Source: CAWACC01 sp964390695 (GTDB lineage: Bacteria > Chlamydiota > Chlamydiia > Chlamydiales > Parachlamydiaceae). Taken from it: DNA of 7,253 bases. Shown here one piece after another: positions 1-5,932 of this stretch; within the stretch, counting starts at the first letter, position 1; every line of letters begins with the position of its first letter. The stretch covers positions 1 through 7,253 of the forward strand of contig CAYMKI010000151.1 in NCBI GenBank assembly GCA_964390695.1, in the 5' to 3' direction. The position numbers and the translations under genes were made by a program. The notes under the pieces were generated by a model. That model saw only the letters and a program-made list of their open reading frames with translations. It was not told where the DNA came from and searched no databases.

Positions 1-36
1 CTGGAGGAGGCTTTTATCCATTTGATCGAAACTCAT
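1..36 (-). CDS. possible start of a further operon gene (partial)
   Basis: Seven bases after the TAG stop of the glycosyltransferase-STAS gene, an ATG at 36-34 on the minus strand opens a frame that stays open to the window edge, giving MSFDQMDKSLLQ. Only twelve codons are visible, so no family can be assigned. There is no clear Shine-Dalgarno sequence in front of it, although translation could be coupled to the preceding stop. The close spacing matches the rest of the operon, which is the main reason for listing it. It could equally be a chance open frame. Confidence 0.3.
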   Translation of the reverse strand, partial: MSFDQMDKSLLQ

Positions 37-43
37 GACATAT

Positions 44-1554
44 CTAGATAAGCTTATCATAGATGCCTGTATGCATGAGCTTGTGCTTGATCGATGAAGG
101 AATATGCTGCAATTTGAATGTGCGGCCCTGAGTTTTTTGTTTTTTTTGAATGTTAAGCAGTAAACCTTGGCCGGCCTGGTCGATGTAGGTGCAGTAACGC
201 AAATCTACGAGGCAGTTTTTTTCCATCATGGGAGCCAATTTGCGTAAATACTCCTTCTGGTCCACTTGATCGTCTATTTGGCCAAAGAAGCTTATGATGA
301 TACTTTGATGGCCTTGTTGAATAGAGTCGTAAAAAGTCGATCCAAAGCCAGCCTGTTGGAATTGCTTTAAAAGATCCTCAGCAGAGCTGCAAAGGTGTAC
401 ACTGAAAACATCATCCAACCGATGAACTTTTGCCAATAGTTTGAGGCGAGCTTTAAAGTTCAAAAAATACAACGGCTTTTTCTCCTTCCAAGCTCTTTGC
501 GAAATTTCTACCAGTAATGCTAGCCCTTCCAGTGATATATGGTCGACAGAGTCAAAGTCCAATACTATGCCATCTTGGCTAAAAATATCTTCTAAGGACT
601 CTTTAAAGGTTTGAAGGGATTCATGATCATCCATAGCAGACAGCGAAGAAAAGGAGACAGTTTGAGTCGCAGAAATAAATAGGCGCGAAGCTGTCGGAGG
701 CCTTGGAGCTGATCTATACAAGGGAATTTTCACCCCTAGCTTGTTGAGATTATGATAGACCAAGGCCGGCAAGATCAATAAAGGGAAAAGACAGAGGTCC
801 TTCAAATACCTTCCCCCTAAGCGCCTAGGCTCTTGGATGCATCTAAACAGCCATTCTAACCCCATTTTCTGCATCCATCCAGGAGCTCTGGGCAGGACTT
901 CCGTGTAAAGATCTATGGTTCCTCCTATCCCTATAGAGACAGGCACCCGAAGTTGCGCTTTGACTCTATTGTACCATAGTTCCTGTTTAGGATTGCCCAG
1001 ATTGATAAACAGCACATCCGGCTGAGCGCTGTGGATTTGTTCTAGGATCAGCTTATCCTGCTCNNNNNNNNNNCCAAAAATTCTCCCTGGCAATCTATCT
1101 TTGGACCTGTCATGCCGGCTATACGCAGCTGAGGATATTCGGTTTGGATAAAGAGTTTGCATAGTTTGAGGACCTTATCTTGTCCCCCCAAAACAAAAAT
1201 AGAGGCCTTGTTTTTTTCCAATTCCTTTAGCAGTACAGGAAACAAGTCTACACCTGTGACTCTTTGAGAGACCTTCGCGCCTAAAAGCCGGCACGCCCAC
1301 ACAATAGGCATTCCATCGATAGTAGCTAGATGAGCCTGCCGCAAAATCCCTAATAACTCCGTATTGCGACCTCTCCGCCATCCCAATCTGTTGGCATTGA
1401 CAATAAAATCGACGTTGATCGTGGCTATGTACTGTGGCAGGGAGGTATCTCCCGCTTTTATGATTATTTGCAGGACTTCATCCACCACCTCTTGAGGGGT
1501 AACATTCGAAACCACAGTTCCCAAAAAAGCTATAGGTAAATGCTGCTTATTCAT
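44..1554 (-). CDS. WecG/TagA/CpsF-family glycosyltransferase fused to two C-terminal STAS domains (interrupted by assembly gap)
   Basis: The N-terminal part, about 245 residues, is a GT26 glycosyltransferase, a family that adds the second sugar (often an N-acetyl-mannosaminuronic acid or N-acetylmannosamine type residue) to a polyprenyl-diphosphate-linked glycan at the inner membrane. Visible family motifs are ATINVDF, ATIDGMPIVWA with its conserved Asp, VTGVDLF, FVLGG, LGNPKQELW and the C-terminal EPRR arginine region, followed by a hydrophobic patch at about 750-805. After a short linker come two STAS domains, at about 359-670 and 47-310. Both align well with the STAS domain of the upstream gene but lack its phosphorylatable serine: the DSSG motif reads SLEG in the first and DQAG in the second. 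The N block at 1064-1073 makes the two halves read in different frames; a true gap length of 2 modulo 3 would rejoin them into one protein of about 500 residues. I place the start at 1554, where ATG overlaps the upstream gene's TGA as ATGA and lies 7 bases from an AAGG; ATG at 1560 is less well spaced. The exact sugar substrate is unknown. Confidence 0.85.
1064..1073. other. assembly gap (10 N)
   Basis: Ten consecutive Ns lie inside the glycosyltransferase domain, between the GEFL and EQDKLILEQ segments. In this family the two segments are normally separated by only a few residues, so little sequence is probably missing. The left and right halves are out of frame across exactly ten bases, so ten is probably a placeholder. 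A length of 2, 5, 8 or 11 bases would restore the frame. The apparent broken gene is best explained by the gap and not by a mutation. Confidence 0.95.
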
Positions 1555-2999
1555 GCCCATACCTTAAAGGAGAGTTTCTTTTTCAGCCATCTTAAAAAGA
1601 GTTTGAAATCATAGCCTATGCTCATATGGGTGGAATAATAGGCTTCGGAAGCGTACTGTTCATCTTCGCTTAGAGAGGAATCGAAATCCAGCTTAGCCAA
1701 AGTGATCAGTCCTATCTTTGATTTCAAAAACAGTTTTTGCCAATCTAAGGGAAGTTTAAGGATATCCTCCCTACTCCTCGGGGCCACACCTACAAAATGC
1801 ACTTTGCCTTGTATGAGGAGCAGCAGAAGAGGAAGGGATTTAAAGTAGTTTTTGAACTTATTAAAAAAATCTTCTTGTGATGTTTGGAACACGGTCCATT
1901 CAAAATAAGACCATTCGGAAGGCTCCTCCGCCGCTGGCAGACACACCACAAAGGTTTTATACACCGGGCATGTGGCTTTTAGATAAATATATAACGGGGA
2001 CAAAATGGCGAACAAGACCAAAGCCGCGAGCCTGCCAATCCAGCTGAAAAAAGCCATAGAAATCGATCGGCGAGCCAGATCGCTGAGAATAAAATCTTCG
2101 CGTATGATAATGGATGTCTCATGCGTGAGGTTTACAAGCAAATTTCTATCCACGATACTTTCATGCACGTCTAATTTTTCTCCTACGTAACTGTTTTGGC
2201 ATATCACAGAACGGCGAATTTTAGAGTCGGCATCGATAATGCATCGGTTTTCAATCACAGCATATGGCCCGAGGTGAACGCCGGGGCGTATTTGGCAAAA
2301 ATCTCCAATGAAGACCGGTGGTTCGATTGTAACTGTTGGATGTAACGATATGCCGCGAGATAGCCAGAGGCCCATTTCTACGTTTTGAGCCGAAGAGGGA
2401 AGTAGAAAAGAGTTTCCAGTAGCTGATATAGCCTTGAGATTGGCTTTTAAGAGATCTTGCAAAGTTTGTGTGGAAAAGAGAGGTTCTATGATTTTTTTTT
2501 GTGCGTGAGTGATTATCCAAGCTTGCAATGCCTCTTGCGTGATTTTTTTTGTGAAGGCTTTTAGCGTTTCCGCTTCGGTTTGCCACCAGCCGGACCATTG
2601 GTCATTGGGATAAAAGAAAGCACGGCACGGTGCTTGACAGTCCTCCGAGACGTCTTTTAGGGTTATACATGGAAGGGAATCCCCTTCGGCTATGATCAGC
2701 TTTTCTTTGCTCCAGCCATCTAAGGCGGGGTAGATGGGCATCAAAGGGTAATTTTCATAGGTGGCCAAATGATAGGTGATGCCAACACCCCAGCGCTTTC
2801 CATCGCCCAAAGCTTCTTCGATTTCATAGGGTTGTGGCCGCAAGATGATATCGAAATGCCGCACACCTAGATTCGCCAACGATTCTATCACATAAAATAT
2901 CATCGGCTTATCGGCGATCTTCATCAGGTAGGTGGAGTGAAAGCGGGCTATGCTGCCCATGTTAGTTCGTGTTTTTGTAGCGAAAATCAGCGCGCGCAT
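1551..2999 (-). CDS. nucleotidyltransferase-like / left-handed beta-helix / degenerate sugar-transferase fusion protein
   Basis: This 482-residue protein has three recognisable parts. Residues 1-115 resemble the GlmU/RmlA-type sugar nucleotidyltransferase fold (MRALIFA start, ADKPMIFYVIESL, AEGDSLP), but the glycine-rich GxGTR loop reads ATKTRTN and the usual PK lysine position is not Lys. Residues about 207-300 have hexapeptide-repeat character of a left-handed beta-helix (FIGDFCQIRPGVHLGPYAVI). Residues about 317-340 form a hydrophobic helix with an LSP motif, and 345-482 align with the sugar transferase encoded just upstream: SLPLLLLLIQGKVHFVG matches its DELPQLWHVVTGEMSLVG, but the catalytic Asp-Glu pair is Lys387-Ser388. 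Residues 115-205 are unassigned. I infer a membrane-bound, probably non-catalytic protein that organises or senses the polysaccharide machinery. It might still bind a nucleotide sugar. It starts 12 bases after the upstream stop, behind an AAAGG, and ends in a 4-base overlap with the next gene. Confidence 0.75.
   Translation of the reverse strand: MRALIFATKTRTNMGSIARFHSTYLMKIADKPMIFYVIESLANLGVRHFDIILRPQPYEIEEALGDGKRWGVGITYHLATYENYPLMPIYPALDGWSKEKLIIAEGDSLPCITLKDVSEDCQAPCRAFFYPNDQWSGWWQTEAETLKAFTKKITQEALQAWIITHAQKKIIEPLFSTQTLQDLLKANLKAISATGNSFLLPSSAQNVEMGLWLSRGISLHPTVTIEPPVFIGDFCQIRPGVHLGPYAVIENRCIIDADSKIRRSVICQNSYVGEKLDVHESIVDRNLLVNLTHETSIIIREDFILSDLARRSISMAFFSWIGRLAALVLFAILSPLYIYLKATCPVYKTFVVCLPAAEEPSEWSYFEWTVFQTSQEDFFNKFKNYFKSLPLLLLLIQGKVHFVGVAPRSREDILKLPLDWQKLFLKSKIGLITLAKLDFDSSLSEDEQYASEAYYSTHMSIGYDFKLFLRWLKKKLSFKVWA
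1562..1565 (-). promoter_or_regulatory. ribosome binding site selecting the 1554 start
   Basis: The minus strand reads AAGG, then seven bases, then ATG at 1554-1552. The same AAGG is only one base from the alternative ATG at 1560, too close for normal initiation. The site lies inside the end of the upstream coding region, and the chosen ATG overlaps that gene's TGA, a typical arrangement for translational coupling. Confidence 0.6.
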
Positions 3000-3005
3000 G
3001 GGGTG

Positions 3006-3010
3006 CCTTT
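3006..3010 (-). promoter_or_regulatory. ribosome binding site of the nucleotidyltransferase-like fusion gene
   Basis: AAAGG lies six bases before the ATG at 2999 and one base after the TAG stop of the upstream sugar transferase. It supports 2999 as the start and suggests reinitiation by ribosomes finishing the upstream gene. Confidence 0.6.
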
Positions 3011-3011
3011 G

Positions 3012-3749
3012 CTAGTAGGCCCCGCGGCCGAATAAAACCGCGGGTATAGTTTTGAGCAACAGCCACAGATCAAGGCCGAAGCTTTGGCTTTCGATGTATT
3101 CTAAGTCGAGTTTTACCTGTTGAGGAAAAGGTACATCGGAGCGTCCGCTGACTTGCCAGATACATGTCAGCCCGGGCTTTACATCCAAACGGCGCCTTTC
3201 CTTGAGGGTATATTTGGCCACTTCGCTAGGAAGCGGGGGGCGCGGCCCCACCAAAGACATCTCTCCCGTGACGACATGCCACAGTTGGGGCAGCTCATCT
3301 AGACTGGTTTTTCTCAAGACCCCCCCAATGGCTGTAATGCGGGGGTCTTGCTTCATTTTGAATCTCACCTCCGCCTGGTCTGGGGTAGAGGATTCGAGAT
3401 TTTTCTTTAAAGCATCGGCATTGACCACCATGGTGCGGAATTTGATAAATTTAAACTCCTGCCCCCATTTACCTACGCGATCGGAAAGGTAAAATACGGA
3501 TCCTCCATCGGAAATTTTGATCATCGCCGCGATCAAAAGCATCAGAGGCGAGAGTAGAATCAAAGCCCCGCCTCCTATGACAATGTCCATCATACGCTTC
3601 AGGCCCTTGAGCACGGAGATGGTTAAAATCCAAAAGTATTTCTTTCTCCAATAAAAGAAGCGGTGAGCGAAATCTTTCTCGGTACCATATTTCTGGTATA
3701 GGGCTTCAAGCAGGAGTTGGCGTTCTGAGGCGGGAGAGCTATTGTTCAT
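3012..3749 (-). CDS. bacterial sugar transferase (small monotopic phosphoglycosyl transferase, PssY/WcaJ-like)
   Basis: This family transfers a sugar-1-phosphate from a nucleotide sugar to undecaprenyl phosphate, the first membrane step of exopolysaccharide, capsule or O-antigen assembly. The 245 residues contain the full family pattern: KRMMDI at 51-56, a re-entrant membrane helix at about 54-78 with its Ser67-Pro68 break, RVGKWGQEFKFIKFRTM at 91-107, DPRITAIGGVLRKTSLDELPQLW with the catalytic Asp151-Glu152 pair, GEMSLVGPRPP at 162-172, PGLTCIWQVSGRS at 192-204 and a GRGAY end. It is the short form, without the four extra N-terminal membrane helices of WcaJ/WbaP. Residues 1-45 are a family-atypical charged and aromatic extension. 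It starts 11 bases after the partner-switch gene's stop; an AGGA sits only two bases from the ATG, so initiation may rely on coupling. All catalytic motifs look intact. The sugar specificity cannot be read from sequence. Confidence 0.93.
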   Translation of the reverse strand: MNNSSPASERQLLLEALYQKYGTEKDFAHRFFYWRKKYFWILTISVLKGLKRMMDIVIGGGALILLSPLMLLIAAMIKISDGGSVFYLSDRVGKWGQEFKFIKFRTMVVNADALKKNLESSTPDQAEVRFKMKQDPRITAIGGVLRKTSLDELPQLWHVVTGEMSLVGPRPPLPSEVAKYTLKERRRLDVKPGLTCIWQVSGRSDVPFPQQVKLDLEYIESQSFGLDLWLLLKTIPAVLFGRGAY

Positions 3750-3760
3750 ATTCCTGGCTA

Positions 3761-5800
3761 TTAAAACGATTTAACAGCTTCTTCGGCACTGTTAAAGATT
3801 TCAAAAATTTTATGCATAGACACTAATTCAAACATTGTCCTTACCGGTTTGTTCAAACCCGCCAACTTGAGTTCTCCGCCCTTTGAATGCAAGGTTCGCA
3901 ATATCGAGAGGAAAGATCCTAAGCCCGAGCTGTCGATGAATTGTATCTGGTGTAGATCAAAGATGACATTTTTGGCCTTTGATTGCTCTATTAAGTCTAA
4001 AATCTTCTGTTTGAATTCCGGGGCTACCAGTGCGTCGATATTTTCTGACTGGGGTGTAACAACCAGGACCCCTTGTATTTCAGCATGCGTAAGCTCCATT
4101 TTGCCACCTTCTGTAATGATTTTTTTTGAAATATGCATATGATTCCATCCTTCCTGTGATTGTTTTTCTATATACATGACATGGTCGGCGATTTCACGAA
4201 TTAAAAACCATCCATACCCATTTTCCTCAACCCCAGTCAAGTTAGGTTCTTGCACTTCTAGGGGATTAAAAGATATGCCTTGATCTGCTATATCTAAATC
4301 TATGCCGTCTTCTTTCAGCATGGCTTCGATGATAACTTTTCCTTGCGAGCTTTGCTTGTAACCGTGTTTGACGATGTTCGTAAAAGCCTCAACAACAGCT
4401 ATTTGAAGCAAACTTGATAGCAACTGAGAATTTCCGGGCAGGCGGCTGCATTGCTGGTCAATATACGTCCTGACTTCTTGTAAGCTGGTAAGCTCCGAGC
4501 TAAAACAAGCCTGCTTGACTTTGGCGGCTTGCACCTTTTGCAAGGCGTGAATTTTTACCACGATAAGGGTTAAATCATCATCGAACACAGATTTATCGGA
4601 AAAAGAAATGACTGACGCTTTGATCAACTCCAGCATTTCTTTTGGAGACGCTTTGGGGTTGTTTTCTACCAGATAAATTATGCGTTCAGACCCATACAAT
4701 TCTTTGGATGGAGATCTGGTTTCCGTTAAGCCGTCGGAGTAGAAAATAAACCAATCACCAGGATTATAGGAGACCTCATGAGATCTATAGACATCTTCAT
4801 CGATGGTTCCTAAAGGTAAATTATCGCCTTTTAGCAAGCAAGCTTTGCCCTCACAGGCTTTATAGTGGACAGGTTTGGTAGATCCGCAATCAATATATTG
4901 AAAAAGCCCTTTTTGCAGTATGAAGCGACCGTAGAATAGACTGGCAAAATATTCGAGATAGATCAGCTTAGGCACCAGCTCTTTGTGCAAATGAAATAGA
5001 ATTTCTTCCGGTGAAAATAAATCAGCTTCCCAAAACCCATGTTTTTTATATACTTTAGCTTGGCAAAAAGGGATGGCATAGTGCAAAAGCTGACTTTTAA
5101 GAGCAATGCCCACAAGAGCGGCGGGTATGCCCTTTCCCATGACATCGCCGATGACTAGATCTAAAATGTTTGGAGTGGGCTGGTAAAGCTCAAAAAAATC
5201 TCCGTCAATCTCTTTCGAAGGTATGGTCAAAGCTTCAAGGCTCACTCCCTCTATACCCGGAGGCATTTGACCCACCAAAAGCTTTTCATGGATGCGAGCG
5301 CCCAGCAGCAGTTCTTGTTTGAGGTTTTGGTGCGTGGCGGTCAAATCTTTATGTTGTCTCAATGTTAGGTCTTGGAGCTCTTGATTTTCTTTACGCAAGC
5401 GGTATTTTTCTATTTGGGAGGATATCGTTTGGCTGAGGACCACCTCCTCCCATGGTTTGAGGAGGATCTGGTTTACTTGGGCGTAATTGACCGCAGCTAA
5501 TACAGAGTTTATATCTCCAGATCCGGTTAAAATCATGCGAATCGCATCGGGTTGAATTTCGCGGGCTTTAGCTAATACTTCGACACCGCTGACACCTGGC
5601 AAGCGCAAATCGCAAATCACCACTACAAAAGATTTTTGGTGCAGCTTTTGGATGCCAGTTTCTCCATCTTCGGCCGTGATGACATTATAGCCTTGACGAA
5701 GAAGGGTTTGCTCGAGAGATTTACGGATAATTTCTTCGTCATCCACGACCAAAATAGCGGGATTTTCCAGAGGATGTGATCGAGAATACTCAGCAAGCAT
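3761..5800 (-). CDS. receiver-PP2C phosphatase-RsbW-like kinase-STAS partner-switching regulator
   Basis: Four signalling domains occur in order in 679 residues. Residues 14-130 form a receiver with acidic residues D20, D21 and E22, phosphoacceptor D64, T92 and K115. A helical, coiled-coil-like linker (about 130-175) leads to a SpoIIE/RsbU-type PP2C serine phosphatase (about 175-418) with metal-binding motifs IDGDFFE, GDVMGKG, YSDGLTE and FDDDLT. Residues about 430-560 are an RsbW/SpoIIAB-like GHKL ATPase with N-box EAFTNIVKHGY (E471, N475), DIADQG (D506) and a GYGWFLI glycine box. Residues 568-679 are a STAS domain with an intact phosphorylation motif IDSSGLG (D623, S624, S625). All four appear catalytically competent. 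Such modules set the serine phosphorylation of a STAS protein in response to a sensor kinase. No histidine kinase is in the window. It heads the operon of polysaccharide enzymes, so it likely regulates them or their transcription. The ATG at 5800 is the first ATG after an in-frame TAA and leaves a complete receiver, though no good Shine-Dalgarno precedes it. Confidence 0.93.
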   Translation of the reverse strand: MLAEYSRSHPLENPAILVVDDEEIIRKSLEQTLLRQGYNVITAEDGETGIQKLHQKSFVVVICDLRLPGVSGVEVLAKAREIQPDAIRMILTGSGDINSVLAAVNYAQVNQILLKPWEEVVLSQTISSQIEKYRLRKENQELQDLTLRQHKDLTATHQNLKQELLLGARIHEKLLVGQMPPGIEGVSLEALTIPSKEIDGDFFELYQPTPNILDLVIGDVMGKGIPAALVGIALKSQLLHYAIPFCQAKVYKKHGFWEADLFSPEEILFHLHKELVPKLIYLEYFASLFYGRFILQKGLFQYIDCGSTKPVHYKACEGKACLLKGDNLPLGTIDEDVYRSHEVSYNPGDWFIFYSDGLTETRSPSKELYGSERIIYLVENNPKASPKEMLELIKASVISFSDKSVFDDDLTLIVVKIHALQKVQAAKVKQACFSSELTSLQEVRTYIDQQCSRLPGNSQLLSSLLQIAVVEAFTNIVKHGYKQSSQGKVIIEAMLKEDGIDLDIADQGISFNPLEVQEPNLTGVEENGYGWFLIREIADHVMYIEKQSQEGWNHMHISKKIITEGGKMELTHAEIQGVLVVTPQSENIDALVAPEFKQKILDLIEQSKAKNVIFDLHQIQFIDSSGLGSFLSILRTLHSKGGELKLAGLNKPVRTMFELVSMHKIFEIFNSAEEAVKSF
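4097..4110 (-). promoter_or_regulatory. putative internal translation start releasing a free STAS protein
   Basis: Inside the partner-switch gene, exactly at the boundary between the kinase and STAS domains, the minus strand reads AAGGTGG, four bases (CAAA), then an in-frame ATG at 4099-4097. Translation from here would give a 112-residue protein beginning MELTHAEIQG, the usual size and start of a stand-alone RsbV/SpoIIAA-like anti-anti-sigma factor. This is one of the better Shine-Dalgarno-like sequences in the operon. It may be a working internal start or a fossil of two genes that fused. The same bases also encode Glu-Gly-Gly-Lys of the full-length protein, so the match could be chance. 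Confidence 0.45.
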
Positions 5801-5815
5801 GGATGCGCACGTATT

Positions 5816-5831
5816 AAATAAATATTTATTT
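5816..5831. repeat. 16-base perfect A/T palindrome upstream of the operon
   Basis: AAATAAATATTTATTT is a perfect inverted repeat with eight-base arms and no loop, ending 16 bases before the operon's first ATG. It could be an operator or a curved-DNA element. In such A+T-rich sequence a palindrome of this length is less surprising than in mixed sequence, so it is recorded mainly for position. Confidence 0.4.
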
Positions 5832-5922
5832 TTATATTTATGTTATATTTTTTTCTTGTCAAGTAAGGAGTCTTTTGTTTTATAAGTATAATTATCCAGA
5901 GGGTTCATTTTTTTTTATAAGA

Positions 5923-5927
5923 TGGAG
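5923..5927 (+). promoter_or_regulatory. ribosome binding site of rpoN
   Basis: TGGAG lies five bases before the ATG at 5933. It is preceded by a run of nine Ts (5908-5916) that would lie in the messenger leader if the TATAAT at 5887-5892 is the -10 element. The site and spacing support 5933 as the start. Confidence 0.65.
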
Positions 5928-5932
5928 CTTTT

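Larger units (their letters stand above)
5801..5932. promoter_or_regulatory. divergent intergenic promoter region
   Basis: This 132-base, strongly A+T-rich interval separates the two divergent transcription units. On the minus strand a perfect TTGACA (5862-5857) is followed by A+T-rich hexamers, but the nearest TATAAA (5836-5831) is 20 bases away, longer than ideal. On the plus strand TTGTCA (5856-5861) lies 19 bases before TATAAG (5881-5886), and a perfect TATAAT lies at 5887-5892 without a good partner at 17 bases. The two -35 candidates overlap in the palindrome CTTGTCAAG (5855-5863). A 16-base perfect A/T palindrome occupies 5816-5831. No sigma-54 type GG/GC promoter element is visible. 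Promoter positions are inferred by eye. Confidence 0.5.

Noticed and set aside
1048..1162. Two overlapping minus-strand reading frames at the N block, one starting at 1162 with an unfamiliar N-terminus (MQTLYPNRIS)
   Set aside because: The first 29 residues of that frame are an out-of-frame reading of the glycosyltransferase N-half. The family motifs continue from the other frame into this one only across the gap.
2492..2550. Runs of nine and eight Ts (A9 and A8 on the coding strand) inside the nucleotidyltransferase-like gene, a possible slippage or phase-variation site
   Set aside because: The frame is open and domain-consistent on both sides, both runs encode ordinary Lys-Lys stretches, and similar T8 runs occur at 140-147 and 4120-4127. 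They look like local base composition.
2626..2640. Sigma-54-like GGCAC-N5-TTG element on the plus strand
   Set aside because: It lies antisense within a coding region, the GC half is not matched (TTGAC instead of TTGCA/T), and no rightward gene follows it.
2005..3492. Plus-strand open frames at 2005-2190, 3120-3302 and 3202-3492
   Set aside because: They lie antisense to strongly supported minus-strand genes, show no family features and have no ribosome binding or promoter context.
5908..5916. T9 run upstream of rpoN as an intrinsic terminator
   Set aside because: No G+C-rich hairpin precedes it, and no rightward gene ends before it; it would fall in the rpoN leader.
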